A DNA stretch of 64,000 nucleotides from Mansonella perstans (Eukaryota > Nematoda > Chromadorea > Rhabditida > Onchocercidae), in the NCBI GenBank assembly GCA_037074765.1, contig JBAMDO010000283.1, positions 1 through 64,000 on the forward strand, written 5' to 3'. Made by a program: the position numbers and the translations under genes. Shown here one piece after another: positions 26,601-39,400 of the stretch. How positions within the stretch are numbered: the stretch's first letter is position 1; each line of letters opens with the position of its first letter. The notes under the pieces were generated by a model. The model made no database searches. It had not been told where the DNA came from and was given only the letters and a program-made list of their open reading frames with translations.

Positions 26601-29600
26601 AAAAATTGATATCATTATGGAACAGAAAGTTGATAAAATCATCATCAATGATATCGTTTTACATTTGAGAAGTTAATGTTCCGTATCGCTTAATATAATA
26701 CAAGACCTGCTAAGTTATATTATGTAGTCGTTAATTAAGTTATATTATGTAATCATAGTCGAATACATCGTGATAGATCATAGAGAGAAAAAACAATTAC
26801 CCACTGTACATCCAGAGGAGATTTGAAGTAAGTCTTGATACAAATGTATCGTAAGCTGAATTACAACGATTATCAGGAAAAGATGTTGGAGTAGATTTTG
26901 ATTGAGATGCCAAATCCGGCTGAAAGGCATTATTCATTGAAACTAATTCAATTAGACAAGTTGCTGTAAGCCGCGATAAAGTTCGATCAGCACGAAGGCA
27001 AGCATTTAACTGAAAATCGAAAAAATTTCTTACTTTTAAAATTATTGGAATTTTTTCAAATTTAAAATTTATTCCTTAGCACTTATTGTTTATTAATTTG
27101 TTGCAATTGAATAAATGGGCATTTAATTAGAATTCATTTTATTAGCTAAGAAATAAATGATAAACATTGTTCAAGCTTAATTTTTCCTAATTCTTTTTTT
27201 TCCTTATATAGGCTATATCGAGATTATCATTTGTTGATAAATTTAACAATTGATAAATTGATTGAAATTTTTTTCCTGAATTTTTTTTAAACTTTCGGAA
27301 TTATTATTTCATTTGTAAAGTTTTTAAATAATTGCCAATTAAAAGTTAAAATTACTATTTTTTTTTTGGCGATAATTCAATGAAATTCATTCAGTGTATA
27401 TTTTTGTTTTTGATGAATGAAAAACAAATGAGTAACTGAATGTAAACAAGTAAACAAATGGAAGGATGAGTAAATTAATGAACAAATAAATAAGTGAATG
27501 AAAAAAATAAATGAAATGAATTACAAATAAATAAATGAATAAGCAGATAAGCAGCAAACTAACAAAAATCAATCAATAAATGAAGTAAATAAAAGAGTAA
27601 ATAAGCAAATGTAAATAAATAAACAAATAAATGAGTAAACAAATAAAAAAATCGATAAGCAGACATTATAGAAAAGCTGGACAAATTCATCCCAGAAGAA
27701 AATTCTTCGCCATGATTTCGGTGGTCCTTTCAGTGCTGCAGGATGATTCTTGGGAAAATGATGAACACCATAATTTCTTCCAAAGATTATACTTGCCATT
27801 CGTAGGATGCATTCGGTACTGCTTTGCTAAAATTATCATTAAATTATTGAGCAAAATACAAAAAAAATGTGTCATTAAATTTAAAATTAAAGTTTCGAAA
27901 TTGTGAAAAAATATTTTAATTAAAAAATTTAATGTTTAAAAAAAAATCAAAACTATTGAAAGACAAAAAAAAATGAACAAAATTAAATTAGTCTATTAAA
28001 TATTAATTTATGCAAAAATTTTACTATTTTTTATATTTTAGGAAATTTTTAAAATTTCTTCAAACTTCACTTTCATTGAGAAACTTTCAATTTGTTTTTA
28101 ATCTATTGAAATTAATTAATGATGTTTTTAATCTATTAAAATTAATTAATGAGAAAACCACTGAATGTTACAAATTTAATTAGTAAATTAGATTCAAAAA
28201 GAATACGAAAAACAATACAGAAAAAGGTTGTTTTTCAGCATTAACAAGAAGGCAACATCGTGGAATGATATGAAAACATTTGCAAAAAACTCGTAATAAG
28301 CCATCTTCCTTAAAAAAAAAAATTTGAAAAAATTCAAACAATTTTTGAATTAATTAGTTATTTTAATCACCTATGTGCTACACATTCCAGATGCTAAATT
28401 CATCATACAAATTCTTACATTTCTAATCTACATTTCAAATATACTTATCTTAAATATACCGTAATTAAACACCTCGGTGTGTATGTTTCATGACCTGATA
28501 CAATATCATTAGTTATGCCAAATTACTTTTAATATACTTATTATGTTAATCACTACAATTAATTCATTTTGTAACATTTTAATTTCTATTAAAATTCTTT
28601 GAATTCTAAAATTCTTCAAAAAAAAAATGATTGATGTTTCTCCCCCTTTTTATTTGTAAAAATAAGGAATTACAAAAAAATTCAATCATTGATGCAAAAT
28701 TAGAAATTTTAGGAATTTTTTCAAAAAATCTCTGACAAATAGTCAAACCTCAAAGGCAAGCTTTGCTTTATACTGAAAATCAAAAGGGAAATAAACACCG
28801 GCATGTCGCCAATACTTGTCAAATTCATTCAAAATCACAAGAAAGAATTGATACATTGTTTGGTGCTGAATACAGTATAAATATGTGTCAAATTCATCAA
28901 ACGTTTAAAAGAGCAAATTAATTCTACAAAAAAATGATAACTATTAGGCCTCATATCAGTGCATAGAGAAAGTTTTAGTCCTATCATCAATAAAAAAATT
29001 ATGGAAAATTAAGTTTATAATAATTGTAAATTATAAAATTAAATTTAACTTATTTAGACTTATTTACTTTTGCTTGAAATTATCAGTGCATCATTATTCT
29101 AATTTCTGAATAATTAATCAAAAGATTTCATTCACCAAAAATTAATTAATTAATTGTATGTTACTGATATGACACATATATAAAAATATGTTTGTATAAA
29201 TATAGTTTTATGAATTTATTCGTCCCATTGACTTTCCCATCAATTTTTTTTACTTCATAAATCGAAAACATGAATTGATTAGTTAATTTAATTAGTCTTA
29301 TAATTGATGGGAAACAAAACACTAACAATTTCTATTGTTTTTCTTTTCTTATAACACAAAAAAAAATTAGAGAAAAAATTTTTACAGTCTCAATGTCGTC
29401 AGCAGAAAATAGAAGACGGAATTGGGTAGCCAATGAATCGAAATCACATGCATGTCCATCAAAAACTGACCGTTTCAATAGTTTTGCACATCCCTTTAGC
29501 ATTTCTTTCTGTATTTTCACCACTTTTCTGTTAAAAATGAAAAAAATACGTCTGTATATATGGAATTCTGTTTTAAATAATCAAATTAATACTATTATTA

Positions 29601-31424
29601 ATTAATGCTATTACAAATATTATTATTGTGTATTATTACTACTATTGTTATTGTTATCATTATAATTATTATTATTTTGGATTATCATTATTACTACTAC
29701 TGCTACTATTATTATTATTATTGCTATTATTATCATTATTATTATTATTGTCATTATTATTGTTGTTATCAATTATTATTATTACTGCTACTACTACTTT
29801 TATTAGTATTATTGGTTTTACTATTATTATAACTATTATTTTTAAATCAGTTATAATCGGTTATCGAAAAAATTATTACAAATCAAGAACAACAGTAATA
29901 ATAATAATTATTATTATCATTCAGTCATTCAGCCAATTAACTAATCATTCAATCAATGAATCAATAAATCAATCAATCAATCAACCGCAGTTAACATTTC
30001 TTGCTGATGACTAAAGTTGATTTATAGCAAATTTTTTAAAAAATTTCATGGTCAAATTACAATTAACTATCATAGTAATCTTCGTTCCACTGCAATTAAA
30101 TATCGATTAAGTTTATCATGATAATTTTTTGCCAATCATAATTGACTACTTTTTCGCCAATCATAATTGACTATCATGATAATTTTTCAACTAATCGTAA
30201 TTGACTACCATGGTAATTTTTGCTTAATTATATTTCACTGACATTCCAAATAGTAAAATTGTTATACCTCTTTTGTGAATGTAGTAAAATTGCTGGTACC
30301 TGTATTTCATCAACGCATTCGTAAAGAAATAATCAAACTGCTCCGCCTTAGTTTCAGGCTGAATTTTTTCCCAATTTCTGAGGAGGAGGAAAACAATATT
30401 TCTAATCATTAAAGCTTGAAGATATTCATTTGAAGTTCCATCTAAAAGAGGGAAGAAAAGATCAAAGAATTGTCATATCATTCAGAAGAATACTGATCTT
30501 CAAATCAAATTTAAATTTAAAAAATGCCTTTTAAAAACTCAGCAAAACTTTTTCAGTTCAATTATTTCTATTCTTGATATGATAACAATTTCTTTGATAA
30601 TTTAATTTATATTAACAATTAAAATATACAAACAAATTTTGTGAAATCCGAAGTGGAAATGATTACTATTGCATTTTTTTATCTAATAATTAATCGAAGT
30701 TTTGCTTATCATTTAAAGAACTAACTTAATTTGTTAATTGAATAATTGAATCAGTTGTGATATTAATTTTTGAATTTTTTTCTCATTGTGACATTATCAT
30801 TTGGTATTTGATTTCAAATATTTTGGTAAAGCAAACAAACAAACCGAGAACTGCGCGACATTGCTCAAGAGTCATCTGTTCAGTTAAATTACGAAAGAAC
30901 ATTTGAGCAGCAAGATGATGGGATTCTGAAACTGCTGTTGAGCTCTGAAAAATTCATCGCAATTATTGCAATTTCTTTTTTAATTAATTGGCATTTTATT
31001 GCTAATTGCAATTATGTGAAAATTTTATTTCCTTATTTCTTTTTCTCTCCCAACTTTTTGTTTAAAATTTCATTTTTACCTTCTTTTTCTCTCTCTAACT
31101 AAAAATTATCCAACTTTTTTTTTTAATTAATTGACGTAATCTTTGGAAAATGAGTACTGCTACAAAAAAAACTTAATACGAATGAATTTAATGTAAATGA
31201 AATTTAATATTAATGAAAATGTGCTTAATTTAATGTTTAAAATTTAATGCTGTTTGATGCTTAAATTAGTTTAATCGATTAATCAATTAACCAGTTAGTT
31301 AATAACAAAGTTTTAATGAACAAACCTCAGCATGTTTTGCCATTTCTTCCATTTTTTTGATATGTTCCTCACCAAAGTCATATTGGGTAGGTATCTTTGA
31401 CTTTTTCTCTTTTATATTTGACAT
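18017..31424 (-). CDS. XPO4: Exportin-4 paralogue, copy A (diverged)
   Basis: Minus-strand exons, 5' to 3': 31424-31326, 30944-30845, 30441-30300, 29527-29386, 28865-28749, 28308-28219, 27826-27665, 27009-26801, 26517-26355, 25682-25332 (or 25326), 24947-24844, 24692-24577, 24042-23859, 23582-23313, 22544-22343, 22140-22002, 21440-21283, 20938-20791, 20304-20196, 19924-19759, 19411-19310, 18780-18685, 18214-18017. All phases match, giving 1188 residues. Exportin-4 is an importin-beta-type HEAT-repeat karyopherin that carries cargo such as eIF5A and Smad3 through nuclear pores with RanGTP. Shared landmarks with copy B and vertebrate exportin-4 include PKSWRRIFF (about residue 270), ENMHWALLYAG (near 590), LVDFALEKSF and the final REFHGRLKQFL. 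The protein is more diverged than copy B, has an acidic tandem-repeat insertion in exon 10 and several weak donors (GTCTGC, GTCAAG, GTTGAA). No stop or frameshift is seen, so it is probably functional. Confidence 0.88.
25530..25646 (-). repeat. Coding 27-bp tandem repeat (VDxGEA) in exportin-4 A exon 10
   Basis: Three adjacent 27-bp units encode VDDGEAVNV, VDDGEAANA and VDRGEAVSQ, followed after a short spacer by a fourth, degenerate VDSGEQ. Residues are about 421-459 of copy A. The repeat is locally GC-richer than its surroundings. It sits just before the conserved YISALQYLFEGW segment, where copy B has only EEDDHLYLDS and vertebrate exportin-4 has a short acidic loop. It is probably an unstructured acidic extension of an inter-HEAT loop. 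Confidence 0.85.
27407..27655. repeat. Degenerate AAAT/GAAT-type simple repeat in exportin-4 A intron 7
   Basis: About 250 bases of imperfect (AAAT)n, (GAAT)n and related tetramers begin ten bases beyond the weak donor of exon 7 (AAT|GTCTGC). It produces long meaningless open frames on both strands. It may reflect slippage at the exon edge. Confidence 0.8.
29589..29985. repeat. Trinucleotide (TTA/CTA/TTG)n and (TCAA)n repeats in exportin-4 A intron 3
   Basis: From 29589 to about 29850 the sequence is a compound imperfect array of TTA, CTA, CTG and TTG triplets. A (TCAA/TCAT)n stretch follows at about 29917-29985. In translation these give runs of Tyr/Leu/Ile that are not protein. The array lies between exons 4 (29527) and 3 (30300) of copy A. 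Confidence 0.9.
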
Positions 31425-31544
31425 ATTTTAAAAATTTTCCGATAATGCCGAAATCCAATTAAACATTCGCTTGAGATAAATAAATGAAATTGTCTTCGTT
31501 ATTGGCGTCGTTGTTGTAGTAGCAATGGTTGTCGTATTGTTGTC

Positions 31545-31613
31545 GTCGTAATGCTGTTGTTGTTGTTTTTGTTGTTGCTGTTGTTGTTGTGTTTGTTGTT
31601 GTTGCAGTGGTTA
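31545..31613. repeat. (GTT)n microsatellite upstream of exportin-4 A
   Basis: Imperfect GTT/GTC/GCT triplets lie about 120-190 bases before the copy A start codon, in its probable 5' region. On the minus strand they translate as a Thr-rich stretch that is not a gene. Confidence 0.85.
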
Positions 31614-33190
31614 CAGTACCAAAAAAAAGAAAAAAAAATATTGGAAAAGGAAAATGAAGAAGTTTGATCCACGACAATCTATCTTTTCACTCGGATCGAA
31701 TAATTTTACAGGAAAATGAATTGAACCTTTGTGGAATGAATAATGTAGAAATGAAGAAATAATAATAATTGTGGCGAAAATTATTGTTGGCGCCTTGTTA
31801 CATGCATATATCATCGATAATTTTAGATGGATGATGATCATAGTATGATCTAACACTTAGTAAAAATTTTTGATCCGACGAAAATTCTTTTGTTCAAATT
31901 TTGTTAGAGAAAAATTTGATCCTAGGAGGAGAACAAAAAACTTTTGTCTTAATTGATTGAACGAAATTTTTATTCTTAGGAAAATTCTTTTGCTGGAAAA
32001 AAATTTTTCATCCAACTTTTTTGATAACATTTTGATTTGATTTGCAGATCAAACATAAAATTTTATGCTTCAAAAATGTATTCGTCTGAATGATTGGAAA
32101 AATAAAATTCAACTTCATTGGAGATGGATGATTTGATCCGAGAGAAATTCCTTCACCAAGGTTTATTTTTATTTTTAATAATAATAACATAAATATCATT
32201 AGGAATATCTGATTAATTTAGTTAATGGAATTATACATAGATATGTTAGCATTGACTTGATTTAAAAAAAAAAACTTATGATAATCAAAAAAAAAAGCAG
32301 GCCTGATAAGTTACCGCGAGCAAAAAGGAGTAAGACATTTATCAGATTGTTCCATTGATATTGTGCTATCTATCATTACTAAATTAAATCTTTCTTTATT
32401 TATTCAATGCAAATTTTGATCAGTGGAAAATTTCATTTCATTTTTCCAGATATGTATCTGATTTACAAATTTCCTGATCAATGATTTTAAAAAAATTATT
32501 TCTTTTGACATATTGCATGATTTCTTCTTCTTTCAGATAAATGATGTCAAAAATCATTTAACAGTTTATTTCTTTATTTTAATTTACATCGCAATCATTT
32601 CCAAAGTGTTGCACCATTTTTAGCTTTTTTCTTGATCATTGCATTAATAGATCCATTTCGTAAACATTTTACCTATAGAAATATTTTAAAGAAAAAGTTA
32701 GCGTTGTCAAAACTTGCAATTTAATCTTTCTCTCTATTAACAATAAATCTGTAATCTCTATCTAAATAGTCTCCATCTCTGCAAATAATCTCTATTAAAA
32801 TCTATTAACAGTTGAATGCAATGATTTGCTTCCTATTAATAATAATAATAAACAGATCAATTGTACTGTAATTTTACTGTATATGCAAGGATCGTTACTG
32901 CTTTGTTTTGTTTTGATTTCCAACTATAAGAGTTCATCGTACTTTTTTATTTTAGTATCGTAATATCAAAACAGCATACTTTGATTAATTTTACTCTTAC
33001 AGGCGGCTGCTTCTACAAGATAAGCTTATACGGTAGACTTATTTTGTTAGTGCTGTGAAAATGCTGAAGTATACGAAAAATCATTTTATGAAGCAGAATT
33101 TGTTTTTCTTCGCTCGTACGTGATCGTGCGTAACTCATACTTCGTTACATAAATTGTTAACTTCTATGCGGTAGTACAAATTCAACATTA

Positions 33191-33196
33191 TTTATT
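33191..33196 (-). terminator. Candidate poly(A) signal of exportin-4 B
   Basis: TTTATT on the plus strand reads AATAAA on the minus strand, about 220 bases past the copy B stop at 33417. Confidence 0.45.
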
Positions 33197-33416
33197 CAGT
33201 ATAACTATCGAAAAACTTCAATATAACTATTAATCAGGCCTTATTGTCAGGCACTGGATATGTTTTGTTTTAATATCAAAAGAAAGAATAGAGAGATAAC
33301 AAGCACAGAAAAGGGTAGTAAGTTTATATGACAGAATTATCTCAACTGACTGAACAGAATATAGCGTATATCTCGGAAAAAACATATTCCGGGAAACTGT
33401 ATAATATTTTGACATT

Positions 33417-36400
33417 TTATTCAACAACAAGCAAACCCTGTGATTCACTCAGGAATTGCTCCAAACGATCACGAAATTCACGCTTCTCACGACGACCTAA
33501 ATGAAACTCTAAATTTGCTGGTAATAAAGCTTGAAATGCTGATTGGAGAGATGCCTGATACGGCCGATTCTCGTTAAGAGAAAGCAACTGCTTGACGTAT
33601 TCCTCGAAAGCAACCTAAAACTGGTTCCAAAATTTGGTTGAAATTCATTCGTGCTGCACACTAGAACAACATTATCTTCTAATGATTAAATTTGAAGCAC
33701 AAAGTTGAGTAATTTTCATTTACGAATACTGAATACAAAATAGTTTCAAGAAATAAAACACTGAAAATATCCAGAAAAATAGAGTTTGATCATTTCCAAG
33801 CATTATGGATTAAAGTATGGTTGCGAGAGAATGATTAAATCGAAAAGTGGTCACAAAGATTTTGCTTAAAAGTTATGCGGGTTGACAATATCATCAGCCA
33901 AAGCGCAATCAGTGAAAATATCTCTTGCTCTGTTGATTTATAATTTTAAATATACAAATTTCTCAAATGCAAAAAAATCTTGATGAAAAAAAAGTAATAA
34001 TAATACATACCTGATTGCAACATATCAAGGAAAATAGAGCTATTGCAGAAGCATTTTGCAAGTCTACTTGCCAGGAGCAGCTTAAACACATCCCAAAAGT
34101 TGGCTAAAAGTCAAAATTATTTGAAAAATATTTACTTGAAGGATTAAAAAGACAGCGAAGCAATGAATTCTGGAATATTTTTTTTTTAATTACTAGAAAT
34201 TTACTTTCATTAGGATGTTACTGAATTTCCATGAGCAGAAAACTGAAAAAATTTTCCCGCAAAATATATACAAACATTACATAACTTACTTCAATGAGAA
34301 CATTGAGACGTGCAATAGCTGTCTCATTCTTTGGCGAATGCCGGGCAAAGTATGAGGCCACCTCGGTAACTATGTCAGCAGAAATCAACGAAATCTAAAA
34401 GTATTATGGAAATGAAATAGGAATAAACAAATTAAATTCAAAAAAAGGGAAAAAATCACTTAACGGCAACAGAATTATCGCAATAAATTAACAATAAATG
34501 TATATTAATGTTAAAGAAATAAGTTAAAGTTAAAGAGATAACATGAAACATTAGACGATCAGTATTAGGAATGAAAACTGATGAAAAAAAAATTAAAGTA
34601 ACTAGAAACTTCAACTTTTTTCCAAATGATACCTCTAAATCACGAATAGGATGATCCAATTTCTGAATTTACAGGTAAAACTTGTGTAAAACGAAAAATA
34701 AGTGCCATTTGTTACCTCTTGTCCGAAATCTGATTTTAAGCCATGCCGAAGACATTCAATGATTGAAATAAATAATGGTTCCGGTAAACTTTCAAGAGAT
34801 TGTGGCGTCATTTCAGTAAAGTATAAGATGAAGCGATAAAATCTAGAATTAATATTAACCATCAAAATGCAAAACTTTTATCTTGAAAAAAATACTGCAA
34901 TCTTTAGCTTTCACAATCGTTATCAAATCCTTCATTTTTTTGGACTGAAGAAAGATTAAAAATTTGGGCAAAATTTACTTCCGGCATAATGAAGGTAACT
35001 TCAGCAGATCATCTTCCATAATAGGCAACAACATTTCCAAAGCAATTAATGCAACGCGAGAGCCACTTTTTACATACTCCATTGTATCTAAATTGCCGAA
35101 ACGATAATAAAGGGCTGTGAATAGAAATTATATTCATCCTCTTGTCACAAAATCTAACTAAATTGATGAATGAATCAAGTCAAAAAGTTTTTATTTCTGA
35201 TTAAACCTGCAGCCTGTACTTTCCCAGGACTAGAAACTATCCCGAATTTCACAAAATTAAGGGAAAAAATTGGGAACCAAAGAAAAACTCAACATTTTTC
35301 TTTCAAATTTTAAGCATAAGAAAAAAAAACTACCAGATGAAGATGACGGAATGATTGAAAGGACATCTTTGCTTAAAACATTGGCAAGAATATCCAATAG
35401 TATGATCAAATCGGATGCTTTCTCTTCAAAGTCAATATCAATTACTTTGTAGCGTGTAAATTGTCCATCCCGATATATTTTAATAAGTTCTAGCAATGCC
35501 TGTAAAAAATTCGATTTTGCATGCTTCAGCAAAATATAAATGGCTTTATATAAAAAATTCGACTACAAAATATCTTAAATATAAAAAAAAAACTTTAAGT
35601 AAAACAAAAACTCGGCGAAAGTCTATAGCTACTGAAACTTTAACTAATGATTAGATCAAACAAAACGGCCTGTTAGCCATTACTATAAGTTTCTTCCGAA
35701 AAACCAATAGCTTGTACCATTTTCCATTATCATCTGAAGATTTGTTGTATTGGTTGTGGAGACACATAGCTATAGTATGAAAATTTACAACTATACCTCG
35801 TAGAGGAAAACCATATCATTATGATCTTCACTATAGAGACCCATTCGTCTTGTGACATCGTTGAATAGACCCAGAACTGCATTGGTGAGAAGTTGAGATT
35901 CCTTATATGATAACAATAAAGCAACTGAACGTGTCAAAACAGGTGATAAGTATTCTGGAAAACAAGCACTGTAGAATTGTTAAAATCAAATTTGGTTTTT
36001 TAAACTTTCGAATTTTTGATTAGTTTTTTCGAATAACTAAATACCAAGAAATACTTGAATTTAAGTCTAAATATACCAAATAAGAAGTGAGTGTTATGAT
36101 TATGAGCAGCCTCAGCTACACCACCAAAACAATCAATTAAATCAACGAGATCCGTTTCTAAACTTGTTCGTTCCTTAGACAGTAACATAAATCTTTCAAG
36201 AAGTGGTTGTAATACCTATAATATATAACCATGATAAAGCAACCGAAACAAAATGGTTCTTTGACCTTCATTCGAAAAAAACGACATTTTAAATTCAAAT
36301 TTAATTTCTTTCTAATAAAAAAGGAAAACAAATTTTAGAATATTTGAATAAATTCTAAATTTCATGCATCCAACCTATATACTTACTTAGAACTGCTATT

Positions 36401-39400
36401 TTGGAACTGTGACTTTAAGTATGTATTTGTAGGATTACAATGGGAGTGAAACTATTCACCTAATCAGTAATATGCAAAGTCATCAAAGAAAATCAAGCAT
36501 AACTGTTGATGATCTATACTGACATTTTCAAACTGTAAAAAAAAACACCTTTGGAGTCGTTTTCATATATCAAAATGTTTCACAGATATGCTAACTGTAA
36601 TTGATAATGATAATAAGCAAAATTAACCATGCTAATATGTAATATCAAAATTTGATCTAATGAAAATATACGAAATATGTACATAATAACTGTGTTTGTA
36701 AATGTAGCTTAACAATTTTGTGAAAAAACTAAAATTATAGCTAAATAAATTAATTTATATTAATTTACTAAACTAACCATTTCGTATAAAGTTTTCCTTA
36801 TATTTTCATCGTTCACTTTTACACCAATTTGCACTAATACTTTGATGAAGGAATGACGAGCCGGTAATCGTTCAATTTTTATCGTTGAAATACATGGAAA
36901 AAGAAAAGGGCTTTTTGCTGCTTCATTGCAACCGATACGTACCAAGCCAACAAACACCTCCACAGCATCCATACACAGTCTGTAATTGAATAAATTATGC
37001 TAATATGGCGAGAGCAAAATGCATTTGCAAAAATCATTTAACATTTTCTGACTTTTATTAAAAGCGCAATTAAAGCGAAATTAAAGAATATTTCTGTTAA
37101 TTCATTTCTTATTTAATTATGGATCACTGAATTCGAGTACAGCTGAAGACTGAAGCATTTTCTCAATTTCTTTGAAACTCCTTAAAATTATGCTTATGTT
37201 ATGTCTAACCAATATCCAATTTCCGTGTCGCTAATTGATTTTATTAAAATAAAAAACAAATAAATGAAAACAAACTTGGATTCCCCTGAGAGGTTGTTTA
37301 ATATGCCGAAAGATTTTTGCAAAGCAAAATCAACCATAGTTTGCAAGACACTTCTTACTACAGCTGCCAATCGCTCACTATCCTCAGGATTCATAACATG
37401 AACACCTAAAGCGCATATCAAACGTCCCATACACCATAATGACGAACGAGCTAGTTCGGGACTTATCGCTTCCGCACCACGATCTATCAATAGTTTATGT
37501 TCGATGGAACACCAAGCCAAAACAGCACCTATTATTCTGGAAGCAATTGCATTCTAAAATATTGTTCCTACAACTGAAACTGAACAATTTAAAATGACGA
37601 TTCCCAAAGAAATCGAAATCTATCATTGTTAACGACAAAACCATAACATTTAACAAATGTTTTAAAATTGTTTACCATTACAGCACCTGTTTACCTTTAT
37701 GAAATTTATAGAGCATTATACCTTGCCAGGATCTACTCGAAGTATCGATCTACTTCGATACTTCTTAGCTAAAAACTTACTTTGTTAGAGGATCTACTCG
37801 TGCAGGATCAGTAATTTCATTTGGTGAATGAATGCAAGCTTTGATATATGGTACGGAAGAGTCGATATCTACAACTTCACCATATGAATTCTGCTCAAAA
37901 TGTTCCACAACGTCAATTTGCAAGTGTGAACCGCCATCATCATCACTGGATGTTAACATAGAGCCTGGAAAGATTTTCAAATATTTCTTCACTTTCTTTT
38001 CAATGATTATTATAAAAATGAATGATTATTTAATAATTTCGAAAAATCAATGCGATTTTATATTGCCACCAGATCAAAATGTGCTTAGCCTAGTCTTCCG
38101 GTGTTTATTTTACAACTTGCTTTAATTGTACTTGGAAGCATGAGATAAATTCAGTGATTTTATTTCAAATCTAACGAAAAAATTCCAAGCTAAGACCAAA
38201 ATAAGCTTACCAGCTAGCAGTAGAATCCAGTGCATATCTTCTCGCCATGCATTCAATGTTTCATCATTTACGCCTATTTCGATGAAAGACAAAAATTGCT
38301 TCAACTTTTCAAAAAGAACTCTGAAATAAAAAACAAAAAACAGAATTCGTTACAACAAAAAGTGTCATGCAAAAGAAACAAGCAAATCAATATAAACCAA
38401 ATTTTATCTTAGGAAGAAAGTAATTACCCTTGATGCTTCATATTTTATAGCTTATTTTTTAAAACTAATTCTGAAATATCATATCTAATAAATAAGTACA
38501 GTAACAATTGAAGAAACCCAGCGCTAAATTTTAAAAAAGAAAGCGAACAAGCTTACGTAGACATTCGCGGTAACATTTGGGAGGAATAAAAGGCAGAAAA
38601 ACGTCCCACAGAGTTCAATAATTCTTTGAAAAGTTCACGATCATCCATTTCTTCGTCACATTCTTGGACTGGAACCTAGGAAGTAATGAAAATGAAACTT
38701 TATGACCTCTTATTAACCTAACAATGATTTCAGACAATGTAATGAATCATTACCAATAGTTAACGTCTATCTTACCAAAGTGAATAAAAAAGAAACTAAG
38801 TGGAAGTAAATAAAAGTATGTGAAACATTTTTGCACTTTGGACCAGTATATAATTCATCCTTAAATACTTATTGATGTTTTTCTCGGTTTGGGCCAATTA
38901 AAGCTATCCATTGTAATTAGTTCAAAAAAATATAAAAAGTAGAAAACTTAAAATATCAATCAAAAAAAATAATAATGCAATGATAGCCAATACTTTTACG
39001 CGGCAACCATACGGTTCCGATAGAACGGTTCTCATAAATGCCGATATGATCGTTAGAGTTGATTCGTCAAAGTTAATAGGATAACGAGAAGAATTTTGAA
39101 TTATATCGCTGTTTCGAAGCATCACCCACCAACCATCATATAAGCTTTGTAAACTGTCAAGATAAAGATGATCGTCTTCTTCCTTGAAAAATAAAAATTA
39201 TGAATAAGTTGATTAAAATATTAACAAATTTTTTGGTTATGCCTATTGACCAAGTTGACCATAAATAAATAATTAGTAAAACATCGTAACTAAGATGATG
39301 AGCAGCAGTAATGAATGAAAATCTAAAATGAAGAGAGATTTAACAGATATCGTTGAAAAATGATTTCACGCAAAATAAAAAAAAAAAAAAACCAATATAT

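Larger units (their letters stand above)
31425..33416. other. Spacer between the two exportin-4 copies
   Basis: About 2 kb separating the stop of copy B from the start of copy A, both read leftwards. It must contain the 3' end of B (AATAAA on the minus strand at 33196-33191) and the promoter of A. A (GTT)n microsatellite occupies about 31545-31613. No spliced-leader acceptor is visible just upstream of the A start codon. No gene was found. Confidence 0.6.

Noticed and set aside
27631..27906. Plus-strand open frame of 91 codons
   Set aside because: It is antisense to exon 7 of exportin-4 A and overlaps the tetranucleotide repeat; the minus-strand reading matches exportin-4.
29605..30014. Open frames of 75 and 128 codons on the plus strand
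   Set aside because: They are made of Tyr, Leu and Ile runs produced by the TTA/CTA trinucleotide repeat inside an exportin-4 A intron.
18017..31424. Exportin-4 A as a pseudogene
   Set aside because: All 23 exons join in frame without a stop or frameshift; weak donors alone are not enough to call it dead.
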